Positions 36,880 through 44,546 of a DNA stretch of 64,000 nucleotides are shown piece by piece (within the stretch, counting starts at the first letter, position 1; every line of letters starts with the position of its first letter). The DNA lies in assembly GCF_001653565.1 (NCBI RefSeq), contig NZ_LYPB01000073.1, positions 44,794 to 108,793 of the forward strand. The letters are read 5' to 3'. The stretch comes from Paenibacillus oryzisoli (GTDB taxonomy: Bacteria > Bacillota > Bacilli > Paenibacillales > NBRC-103111). The notes beneath the pieces were generated by a model that made no database searches, was not told the origin of the DNA, and worked only from the letters and a program-made list of their open reading frames with translations. The translations under genes were made by a program, and so were the position numbers.

Positions 36880-36902
36880 AACCGAGTCCACGAGGACTCG
36901 GT
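36880..36902 (-). terminator. Terminator after the zinc-ribbon gene
   Basis: AACCGAGTCC pairs with GGACTCGGTT around ACGA, then a T-run on the minus strand. Confidence 0.9.
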
Positions 36903-36918
36903 TCTACTACCAACGATC

Positions 36919-37419
36919 TTATTCCGATTTGATTCGTTCAACCATCAATAAACGGTCTGTATCTGAGAGCACTTTCTCAACCCGGAAACAGGATGGACAC
37001 ACGTAAACATCCGTCGTGAACGGGCCTGTCAAGAACGCGCTCCCCAACGTTTTGGGAATCGTAGGTGTGAAGGAAGCGCCACTTGTCACTTCAGTTCCAG
37101 CAAGCAGCAAGAATTCATGACAGCTTGAGCACTCAGGTGCTTCTTCCTGCTCATCTGTTAATTGTTGGACCTTCTCGCCATACTTATCAAGTGGCTCATC
37201 AGAATCCTCCCAAGCCAATGATAAGTCCTCATCGGATTCGGCATATTCCTGCTCATTGAAACGAAGCTTCTGCCCTGTCTGCTTAACCTTCAAATCAATG
37301 CTACGGTAATCATTCAATTCATTGAAACAATGTGGGCACTCATCCTCTGGCCCAATTTCGGGATCCCAAACAATTTCGGTTTGGCACCACGGACATACGA
37401 CTTCTTCATTACTGCTCAT
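36919..37419 (-). CDS. Zinc-ribbon protein of unknown function, 166 aa
   Basis: Two pairs of CxxC knuckles at each end: CPWC with CPHC in the first 33 residues and CSSC with CPSC in the C-terminal half. Each pair-of-pairs can hold a zinc ion. The middle is acidic (ESDEDLSLAWEDSDEP). Soluble, no membrane segment. GGAGG lies before the ATG. It ends the group pspA / DUF350 / 27-residue membrane peptide / this gene, all on the same strand. A regulatory or adaptor role is possible but not shown. Confidence 0.75.
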   Translation of the reverse strand: MSSNEEVVCPWCQTEIVWDPEIGPEDECPHCFNELNDYRSIDLKVKQTGQKLRFNEQEYAESDEDLSLAWEDSDEPLDKYGEKVQQLTDEQEEAPECSSCHEFLLLAGTEVTSGASFTPTIPKTLGSAFLTGPFTTDVYVCPSCFRVEKVLSDTDRLLMVERIKSE

Positions 37420-37444
37420 TGCGAAATCCTCCAGCTAATTGCAT

Positions 37445-37528
37445 CTATGCATATTTCCATACATAATAAACCCCTGCCGCTACAAACACAAGCGCAATAG
37501 CAAACAAGGTACCCCACAGGTATTTCAT
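37445..37528 (-). CDS. 27-residue single-pass membrane peptide
   Basis: Short frame with GGAGG eight bases before ATG: a Lys-Tyr N-terminus, a hydrophobic stretch WGTLFAIALVFVAAGVYYVW (about residues 5-24) and a basic end WKYA. It lies between the DUF350 gene and the zinc-ribbon gene, same strand. The strong ribosome binding site and clean membrane helix make it a credible small gene that gene finders would usually skip. Confidence 0.65.
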   Translation of the reverse strand: MKYLWGTLFAIALVFVAAGVYYVWKYA

Positions 37529-37646
37529 TGTTCAAGCCTCCAAGATTATGCAAAATAAACGACTAACCGTACTTCCAGGACGGTGCGTTTATCAAGAAAT
37601 ATAGCCGATTTATTATGTAAAACAATAAATACTATATTTTATGATA

Positions 37647-38066
37647 CTAAGTTACACATGCTCCAACCACATAGGATAAGGAGACAGACAATGTTAAGGA
37701 TAAGAAACCTACTGCACGATTATCATTCTTAATTTCCTCATCAATTTTGAAATAAGGCGTCAAGAACTCAAAAATAAAGTAGGCAACCAACAACAGTACG
37801 AAGCCAAATCCGGCCCAAATTAGAGAATGCATCATGGTGTCATTGTTTAAGATGGCAAAGCGGAATAAGTTGCAAATCCCAAAGATTTTCCCACCAGTTG
37901 CCATAGCGACCGATAGATTTCCTTTTTTAATTTCAGCCCAGTCATCATACTTTGTAACCATTTCGAAGATGGTAAGGAAAACAACAAGCGCGACCACTGC
38001 TACAGCAAAAAAAGCAAGCGTTGCTAAATACGGATTACTTAACAAGACATCCACCTCTTCGTTCAT
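37647..38066 (-). CDS. DUF350 (YjfL-type) membrane protein
   Basis: 139 residues, four membrane helices: LATLAFFAVAVVALVVFLTI, then GGKIFGICNLFRFAI, SLIWAGFGFVLLLVAYFIFE and AVGFLSLTLSVSLSYVVGA. The family is known to be encoded beside pspA in many bacteria. Here it lies 118 bases downstream of pspA, with a hairpin between. Likely a membrane partner in the envelope stress response; its activity is not known. Confidence 0.82.
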   Translation of the reverse strand: MNEEVDVLLSNPYLATLAFFAVAVVALVVFLTIFEMVTKYDDWAEIKKGNLSVAMATGGKIFGICNLFRFAILNNDTMMHSLIWAGFGFVLLLVAYFIFEFLTPYFKIDEEIKNDNRAVGFLSLTLSVSLSYVVGACVT

Positions 38067-38137
38067 ATCATCTCCTGCCTTCCTTTACACAAGTAGAGAG
38101 ACTCTGACGAAATCCCCTATTCCCTATATATGGTAGT

Positions 38138-38162
38138 AGAGACTGAGTATGACTCAGTCTCT
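38138..38162. repeat. Perfect 11-bp inverted repeat between pspA and DUF350 gene
   Basis: AGAGACTGAGT, three-base loop, ACTCAGTCTCT. No T-run follows on the minus strand, so it may be a processing or attenuation hairpin, or an operator, and not a full terminator. Confidence 0.8.
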
Positions 38163-38184
38163 CGCAGGTACAACTATTATAACA

Positions 38185-38865
38185 TTAGGATTGTTTTTTT
38201 TCAGCAAGCTTTGCTCTCATTGCTGCCAATTCATCATCGATTCCGCTGCTGCTTGCGCCTAAGCTGTCTAGTTCATCATCCAAGCTGCGGTTTTTAGCGC
38301 GAATTTCTCCACTTGCTTGTGCTTCAGCTTCCATTTGCAACACTTTTTCACTCATACGATCGAAGCCTTTAGCAGCATTATCTGTACCAAACCCCGACAT
38401 AGCTTGGTTGATTTGTTTTTGTGCTTTTGCTGTTTCAGCGCGAGCAATTAACAAATCCTTTTTGTTTTTCATTTTCGTGAACTCGTCTTTCATCTCAGTC
38501 AACTGTGCACGAAGTTGATCTGCATTCGTTTTGGCTAGATCATATTGACGTTTCAGTTCATCATAACGACCTTGATGTTCTTTCTTATCTTCCAAGGCGC
38601 GGCGTGCTAAATCTTCATTCCCAGCTTCAAGAGCTTTCATCGCCTGCTCTGTACGTTTCGTTACCATCTCTTCGGACTCTTCAACTTGCAGTTTGAACTT
38701 CTTCTCGATTGCAATTTGCTTCGCTACTGCTGACTCGGCTTCCAAAATATCTTCTTCCATATCACGTAAAAACTGATTTAACATTTTGACAGGATCTTCT
38801 GCCTTATCCAATAAATCATTAATTGAAGCCATTGTCATATCACGAAGTCTTTTGAAAATTCCCAT
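38185..38865 (-). CDS. pspA: PspA/IM30 phage shock protein
   Basis: 226 residues, almost wholly coiled-coil, beginning MGIFKRLRDMTMASINDLLDKAEDP, the amphipathic membrane-binding helix. The conserved MLNQFLRDMEEDI follows. AGGAGG before the ATG. It forms membrane-protecting oligomers under envelope stress. Followed by a DUF350 gene, a known PspA partner. Alternating-charge helices continue to the C-terminus with a Ser/Gly hinge near residue 205. Confidence 0.95.
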   Translation of the reverse strand: MGIFKRLRDMTMASINDLLDKAEDPVKMLNQFLRDMEEDILEAESAVAKQIAIEKKFKLQVEESEEMVTKRTEQAMKALEAGNEDLARRALEDKKEHQGRYDELKRQYDLAKTNADQLRAQLTEMKDEFTKMKNKKDLLIARAETAKAQKQINQAMSGFGTDNAAKGFDRMSEKVLQMEAEAQASGEIRAKNRSLDDELDSLGASSSGIDDELAAMRAKLAEKKQS

Positions 38866-38957
38866 CTAAAATTCCTCCTAAGGTTTCATACTCTTTTATA
38901 TCTATTTCATACGCATTACCGAAGAATGAGTTTCAAAAAGGATTAAATATTTATCAG

Positions 38958-41318
38958 TTATTTCAATTCGACAACCGTAACCCCAGCTCCGCCTTCATTG
39001 TAATTGCCCATTCGATAACTTTTCACGTGTCTGTGACGACGCAAATATTCTTGCATACCCGTTCTTAGCACACCAGTGCCCTTACCATGAATGAGATACA
39101 CTTGGCCAAAATTACTCAAGAAGGATTCATCTAAGAACCGATCTGCCTCAATTAAAGCCTCTTCCATGTTCATGCCGCGCATATCCAATTCCATTTTGAC
39201 ATTATCATCGCGAGTTCGCTTCAGCGTCGTAGCCACTTTCTGTGGTTGCTTCGACTGTGGCGCATTACCGGTTTTCTCAAGGTTAGAGATCTGAACTTTC
39301 ATTTTCATAATCCCCAATTGAACATTGGCTTCGGTTGTTCCTACAAGCTCAACGACGTGTCCTTTTTGCCCTAATGAGATGACCCGGACTTCATCACCCG
39401 CTTCAATTCGCTCAGGACGTTTCTTCAAAGCACGTACTTGCTTGTTGCGCAGCTCCGGTGTCGCTTGATCCAGACGACGCTTCGCCTCAACAAGCTTATG
39501 GTCCTTGACCCCGCCGGCTTCTTCCAGTGCCATGCGGCGCAGATCCGCGATAACTTCATCGGCTTCGCGGCGTGCTTTGACGACAGCCTCACGTGCATCG
39601 CGTTCCGCTTTCTCTAGCAGCTTGTCACGTTGCTCGTCAAACTTGAGTTGCTGAGCTTCAAGCGATTTGCGCATAGCATCAGCTTCTTTACGCAGCTCTT
39701 CCGCAGCATAGCGCTCAGATTCTGCGATCAGACGATTCTCCTCAAGGGATGCAATCATTGACTCGACGCGCTGATCTTCCTCTCCGACCTGCGTGCGAGC
39801 ATGTTCAATAATACGACGCGATAAACCAAGTCGCTCAGCAATAGCAAATGCATTACTACGCCCAGGGACACCGACTAACAAGCGATATGTCGGGCTAAGC
39901 GTTTGGATATCAAACTCCATGCTCGCATTAATCGTACCTTGTTTTTGATAAGCATATGCCTTCAATTCGGAATAATGCGTTGTAGCAATGATGCGGCAGC
40001 CAATTTGGTGAATATAGTCCAAAATCGAAATCGCCAGTGCTGAACCTTCTGCAGGATCGGTACCTGCGCCTAGCTCATCCAGCAATACTAAGCTTTTCGG
40101 TGTCATATCACGTAAAATGCTGATGATATTCGTCATATGACTGGAAAACGTACTTAAGTTTTGCTCAATACTTTGTTCATCACCAATATCCGCATAAATG
40201 GCATCGAATACGCAAAGTTGCGTGCCTTCTTCGGCGGGTACAAACAGTCCAGACATCGCCATCAAACTCAGAAGTCCAACGGTTTTAAGAGATACCGTCT
40301 TACCTCCGGTATTCGGACCTGTGACGATGATTTGCGAGTAATCGTTTCCCAGTTCTAGATCGAGTGGCACAACCGCATCCGCCGCGATCAACGGATGTCT
40401 TCCTCTTTTAATCTTGATAAAACCTCGATCATTCAATCTTGGCATCGTAGCCTTTAATTCTCTAGCTAAACCAGCTTTGGCAAATGTAAAATCCAACTCT
40501 GCCAGGAGATCCACATCCAAGACAAGCACTTCCACTTGTTCAGCTACTAGCTCCGTCAATGCCCGCAAAATTTTCTCAATTTCAGCTTCTTCTTTAAATT
40601 TGAGTTCGCGAATTTTATTATTTAATTGCACAATTGCATCAGGTTCAATATACAGCGTTGCACCTGAAGCTGACTGGTCATGAATCATACCACCAAAGCT
40701 AGAACGATACTCCGATTTCACTGGAATAACGAAACGATCATTCCGAATCGTAATGAGCACATCCTGCAGCATCTTCTGGACAGAAGAATTACGAATCATT
40801 TGTTCCAATCTTTCGCGCACTCTACCTTCACCAGTGCGAAGCTCACTTCGAACACGTCCTAGTTCAGGGCTTGCTCCATCAACAACAACTGCATTTTCAT
40901 CGATGCAGCAGTTAATTTTATCTTCAAGTTGTTTATTTTCTGTCAACAACTCCACTTGTGCCTTTAACATGGGGATCGTATATTCCTCATGGGCAGCTAG
41001 AACAAATCGCTTCAATCTGCGCGACCCAAACATCGTAGTTGAAATTTCCAACAACTCTGTTGGATTCAGCATGCCACCAATTCTAGCTCTATGCAGAGGA
41101 GCACGAATATCACGGATGCCACCGAAAGGTGCATTGCCTTTTAACCGTTCTACATTAACCGCCTCATCAGTAGCTTGTAAGCGAAGCTTAACAAGTTCGA
41201 AATCCCCCTTAGGCTCCAGCTTCTCCGCTGTCTCTTTGCCTAATGAAGTCGAAGCGTGATGAGCTACTTTATGTAAAATCTTCTGATATTCTAATGTTTT
41301 TATTATTTTCGGATTCAA
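38958..41318 (-). CDS. mutS2: MutS2 endonuclease / ribosome rescue ATPase
   Basis: 786 residues from a TTG with AGAGG eight bases upstream. The order is core and clamp helices (about 1-300), ATPase with Walker A TGPNTGGKTVSLKT and Walker B LVLLDELGAGTDPAEGSALA, a long coiled coil (about 510-620), a KOW-like segment, and the C-terminal Smr domain (MELDMRGMNMEEALIEADRF; YLIHGKGTGVLR). MutS2 limits recombination and splits collided ribosomes. In Bacillus it follows zapA-cvpA-polX. Here cvpA and mutS2 are 2.7 kb apart and polX is missing between them. Confidence 0.95.
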   Translation of the reverse strand: MNPKIIKTLEYQKILHKVAHHASTSLGKETAEKLEPKGDFELVKLRLQATDEAVNVERLKGNAPFGGIRDIRAPLHRARIGGMLNPTELLEISTTMFGSRRLKRFVLAAHEEYTIPMLKAQVELLTENKQLEDKINCCIDENAVVVDGASPELGRVRSELRTGEGRVRERLEQMIRNSSVQKMLQDVLITIRNDRFVIPVKSEYRSSFGGMIHDQSASGATLYIEPDAIVQLNNKIRELKFKEEAEIEKILRALTELVAEQVEVLVLDVDLLAELDFTFAKAGLARELKATMPRLNDRGFIKIKRGRHPLIAADAVVPLDLELGNDYSQIIVTGPNTGGKTVSLKTVGLLSLMAMSGLFVPAEEGTQLCVFDAIYADIGDEQSIEQNLSTFSSHMTNIISILRDMTPKSLVLLDELGAGTDPAEGSALAISILDYIHQIGCRIIATTHYSELKAYAYQKQGTINASMEFDIQTLSPTYRLLVGVPGRSNAFAIAERLGLSRRIIEHARTQVGEEDQRVESMIASLEENRLIAESERYAAEELRKEADAMRKSLEAQQLKFDEQRDKLLEKAERDAREAVVKARREADEVIADLRRMALEEAGGVKDHKLVEAKRRLDQATPELRNKQVRALKKRPERIEAGDEVRVISLGQKGHVVELVGTTEANVQLGIMKMKVQISNLEKTGNAPQSKQPQKVATTLKRTRDDNVKMELDMRGMNMEEALIEADRFLDESFLSNFGQVYLIHGKGTGVLRTGMQEYLRRHRHVKSYRMGNYNEGGAGVTVVELK

Positions 41319-41558
41319 TGTTCCAACCTCTTTTCTCTATCCTATATTATAAACCAAATAGATCCTGATTAGCTACGGAGACAATCATTATATGGAAGAT
41401 ACTGCCCGCCATAAATATTACAAAGTTGGTTACACTAAGATGTGCATCTAATCCTTTGCCAAAAGGTATTGTATAACATCACAATCAAAGCATTCTGCTC
41501 AAAAAATCGCTTCTTGTCAATGGTGACATTCCATGACAGAAAGAAGGAGGTTCACGAC

Positions 41559-41927
41559 ATGCATCTTCTTGGACATCTGGTAAGGTTTATTGTTTCAGCT
41601 TTGGTTTTAATGTTTGTAAGCTGGTTAGTTCCAGGGTTCTCAGTCGGCGGGTTTTGGAGTGCCTTTTTCTTGGCACTCGTCATTGCAATCGCGGCCTGGA
41701 TCATTGAAGGAGTCTTCGGCAAACAAATCACTCCTTTTGGCAGAGGTATCGTAGGTTTTATAGTGAGCGCATTAGTCATTTGGGCCGCTCAATTTATTGT
41801 GACTGATGTATCTACGAGCATGATAGGTGCCATTTTAGCAGCTTTAGTCATCGGGATCATCGACCTATTCATACCTGTGAAAACCCCTTTCGAACAAGGG
41901 CTAACAGGCAGAGAAGATCGTCGATAA
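41559..41927 (+). CDS. Phage-holin-IV-like membrane protein (YvlD type)
   Basis: 122 residues from the ATG with AAGGAGG eight bases upstream; the frame is open further back without such a site. Four helices: FIVSALVLMFVSWLVPGFSV, FFLALVIAIAAWIIEGVFG, FIVSALVIWAAQFIV and MIGAILAALVIGIIDLFIPV. The family (YvlD) includes envelope-stress proteins; the name holin comes from a shared fold and does not imply a phage here. Alone on the plus strand between mutS2 and the cupredoxin gene. Confidence 0.85.
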   Translation: MHLLGHLVRFIVSALVLMFVSWLVPGFSVGGFWSAFFLALVIAIAAWIIEGVFGKQITPFGRGIVGFIVSALVIWAAQFIVTDVSTSMIGAILAALVIGIIDLFIPVKTPFEQGLTGREDRR

Positions 41928-41970
41928 ACTTATCAGTTTCCATAGCTGATAGCTAAGGCAAAGCCCAAAA

Positions 41971-42014
41971 AAAAGATCGGCCTGCAGCGTTCTCAATCGC
42001 CGGGCCGATCTTTT
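41971..42014 (+). terminator. Terminator after the YvlD-like gene
   Basis: AAAGATCGGCC pairs with GGCCGATCTTT across a 20-base loop; T-rich on the plus strand. Confidence 0.85.
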
Positions 42015-42102
42015 CTATGTAGATTCACTAGTTTGTCACTGTAATTTGGTAATAGGTCGTGTACAATAATGAGGATATTATTATGTATACGGAGGGGTAC
42101 CC

Positions 42103-42528
42103 ATGAAAAAACTTACAATTCTTATGATGGGACTAGCAGTACTTATTGCCATCACAGCATGTGGAAACAAAGACTCCAACTCAACAGCAACTTCACAAAC
42201 TACTACAGCGCCAGCTGCAACGTCTGCAGCTTCACCAGCCGCTACTACGAAAGCTGCAACCGGTGGACAACAAGTTGTACTAAAAGCTACAAATTTTGAG
42301 TTTGACAAAACCGAATACCGCATCAAAAAAGGGGAGTCAGTCACAATCACACTGGAGAACTCTCAAGGTATTCACGGTGCATCCATTAAAGAGTTCAACA
42401 TTAACCTCAACAATGGCAATAAAACCGTTACCTTCACGCCAGATAAAGCTGGGTCATTCCCCATTACATGTTCCATCATGTGCGGATCTGGTCACGCAAG
42501 TATGAAAACGACGCTTATCGTTGAATAA
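42103..42528 (+). CDS. Cupredoxin lipoprotein with CuA-like motif
   Basis: 141 residues. Lipobox ITACGN (Cys20), a Thr/Ala/Ser-rich spacer to about residue 53, then a cupredoxin domain. The C-terminal motif CSIMCGSGHASM (Cys123, Cys127, His131, Met134) is the dinuclear CuA pattern of cytochrome oxidase subunit II, and His91 sits in the expected upstream strand. GGAGGGG precedes the ATG. It should carry electrons or copper at the outer face of the membrane. No oxidase genes adjoin, so the partner is unknown. Confidence 0.88.
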   Translation: MKKLTILMMGLAVLIAITACGNKDSNSTATSQTTTAPAATSAASPAATTKAATGGQQVVLKATNFEFDKTEYRIKKGESVTITLENSQGIHGASIKEFNINLNNGNKTVTFTPDKAGSFPITCSIMCGSGHASMKTTLIVE

Positions 42529-42548
42529 TATGTAACTTTTTCACAATG

Positions 42549-42582
42549 AAACCTTTTCACATTTTCTGTGATAAGGTTTTTT
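42549..42582 (+). terminator. Terminator after the cupredoxin gene
   Basis: AAACCTTTTCAC pairs with GTGATAAGGTTT (one mismatch), followed by a T-run. Confidence 0.85.
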
Positions 42583-42587
42583 TATTT

Positions 42588-43220
42588 TCAGATGACTTGA
42601 AAATACCTTAAAAAATGCGGATACAAAAACACAGATAAGAACGCATGCATCCATTTTCTAAACATATCTTGTTCGGCGTATTTTACATTTCTAGAATTCT
42701 TAAAAAGGAACCTCTCTACAACACTTGTGTTCCTCTTAACTCGCACGCTTTTCCCTTCACTCATTTGTCGCTCCATTTTGCCTACTAAAGGCTCTACTAC
42801 GGGCTCAGGCTCTTCGTTTAGTTTCTCTATCTTATACTTCCCCATACGAGCGTATTGCTTGTGTAAAGCTAATAGAATTTTCTCAAGCATCAACTTAGCA
42901 GTCCGATAATTCACACCAAGCGTACTTGCAAACGCTGGAATTGAGTAACTCATCTCATCTTGAATCAATATCCGAATGGCTTTGAACCAGAGTAATAAAG
43001 GTAACTTCGATTTATGCATGACCGTACCAGCTGTAATAGATATTTGAGTCCTACACTCCTTACATTCGAGTAAGCTACGTGTCTTCACTTTATAAAAAGA
43101 ATGATGATCACATCTTGGACAAGAGAACCCATTGGCCCAGCGACTTGACATCAAGAACTGCTCACACTCTTCCTCCGATTGGAATGCATGATCTATTGAA
43201 CTTATTAGATGCATTTCCAT
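42588..43220 (-). pseudogene. IS1595-type transposase remnant, N-terminal zinc ribbon only
   Basis: 210 residues. The first half matches the N-terminal zinc-binding domain of IS1595-type transposases: FSCPRCDHHSFYKVKTRSLL, CKECRTQISITAGTVMHKSK and the helix-turn-helix SYSIPAFASTLGVNYRTAKL. The catalytic DDE domain that should follow is missing; the C-terminal half is a basic, Lys/Arg-rich sequence (GKSVRVKRNTSVVERF) with a hydrophobic end. No terminal inverted repeats seen. Either a broken insertion sequence or a protein built from its DNA-binding part; the frame is open over its full length. Confidence 0.6.
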
Positions 43221-43948
43221 AACAGAACCACCTCACGAATAGAACTCATGTTCCTATTTTTAAATTATATCCAACAATTGTTTCCATGTAAAGAAGAAAA
43301 TGTTTATTTTGCGAGAGTACTTCCGGAGTTTTATCTTTTCTGAGATAACTACAATATTTGCAGTCCACTTTGTCGAAATGATAATAATGTTACTTAATGT
43401 TGGAAACTGAGTTATTCTGTTGAGGAAAACAGGGTAATTTTGAGTTGTAGATACCTCAGAAAAAAGTTTTTGCGGTGTAGTTGCTCCTGTAGGTTCCTCT
43501 GGTTGTTTCTCTTCTTGCATCTCCCATACTTCTTACCTCTTACTTCTCTTACTTCGCTTACCTCTTACATCTGCCCCCTTTATCTCTTATCTCTTATCTC
43601 TTATCTCTTATCTCTTAACTCTTACTCCTTACTTCTTACTTCTTGCCTCTTATCTCTTGTCTATTGCCTCTTGTTTCTTTCCTCTGCCCCCTTACTTTTC
43701 ACCTCATACCTTACTTTTTATTTCTTACATTTTGGCTCTTATTTCTTTTCTTTTCACTTTCCACCTATATCCTATCTGTCATACTCTATCCCCTCTTACC
43801 TTCGCTCTCTTCTCCTTTCTCCTTTCTCCTTTCTCCTCTCTTTCCACTCCTCTTGTATCACTCTTCATTTGCATTCTCAACCACCGATCTTCACCGATCA
43901 CATATACGTTTCACCCTTTGCTCTTTTCTCTCTTCTCCTGCAAAACAA
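43221..43948. other. Gene-free stretch with a long pyrimidine-rich tract
   Basis: About 730 bases with no credible gene. From about 43520 to 43945 the plus strand is nearly all C and T with A every few bases. Confidence 0.75.
43520..43945 (+). repeat. Degenerate 7-bp pyrimidine repeat tract
   Basis: Four perfect copies of CTCTTAT in a row at 43584-43611 with many near copies around them (CTTACTT, TTGCCTC, TTTCTCC). It is almost purely C/T on the plus strand over 400 bases. Confidence 0.8.
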
Positions 43949-43989
43949 ATAGAAACTACCGCTTTTTTTCAAAAGGCAGTAGTTTCTAT
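43949..43989 (-). terminator. Terminator of the zapA-cvpA unit
   Basis: ATAGAAACTACCGC pairs with GGCAGTAGTTTCTAT around a T-rich loop. The cvpA stop codon is inside it. Confidence 0.8.
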
Positions 43990-44540
43990 AGGGAGATTCC
44001 TTGTTTCCACAGGTCATGGAGTTTTCCTGCAACTTGCGGCAGCTCGTTAATCAAATACGGAGCGATAGATGAGCTTGCTAGCAGCTTCTGGGGGCCATCT
44101 GATGGAATGATGGTCATCACGTTTACAGCAATTACGATGATGAGCAGGGCTTCCGCTAAACCCAGCAATGCGCCGCTCCAACGATTAATGGTGCTTAGTC
44201 CTGGGGTTTTGGCAAGGACGTTCAACGCTCTGCCAATGATCAATAGTGCAAGTTTCACACCAAAAAACAGGAGAGCAAAGGCAATAGCATTTAGAATATA
44301 CGTATCTAAATTAAGTCCTTTTACGATGAATTCGTATTTTTGATAATTATGATAGGTGGGCAATGAGATCGCACTCTTGAGGAACGGAGCTAGATCCTTG
44401 TAAAAATAAAAGGCAACTAGATAGGCGAGGATCATACCCGAAATTGAAACGATTTGAGAGATAAATCCTCTAAAGTAACCAATCAGCAGTCCTAAAGCAA
44501 TGACCGACAGTAAGACGTAATCCAGAAGGTTCACTGTCAC
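43986..44540 (-). CDS. cvpA: CvpA family membrane protein
   Basis: 184 residues, four to five membrane helices: LDYVLLSVIALGLLIGYFRG at the N-terminus with the conserved GLIIGYFRGF-type loop, then ILAYLVAFYFY, LNAIAFALLFFGVKLALLI and LLGLAEALLIIVIAVNVM. GTG start. Seven bases after the zapA stop, so cotranscribed with it, as in other Bacillales. Function in the Gram-positive envelope is unsettled; the colicin V name comes from E. coli. Confidence 0.85.
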   Translation of the reverse strand: MTVNLLDYVLLSVIALGLLIGYFRGFISQIVSISGMILAYLVAFYFYKDLAPFLKSAISLPTYHNYQKYEFIVKGLNLDTYILNAIAFALLFFGVKLALLIIGRALNVLAKTPGLSTINRWSGALLGLAEALLIIVIAVNVMTIIPSDGPQKLLASSSIAPYLINELPQVAGKLHDLWKQGISL

Positions 44541-44546
44541 TTAAGT

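Noticed and set aside
41559..41927. A phage holin indicating a prophage
   Set aside because: YvlD-type proteins share the fold; no other phage genes are near.
43440..44343. Long Leu/Ser-rich frames over the pyrimidine tract
   Set aside because: They follow from the C/T-biased sequence, overlap cvpA in antisense and lack ribosome binding sites.
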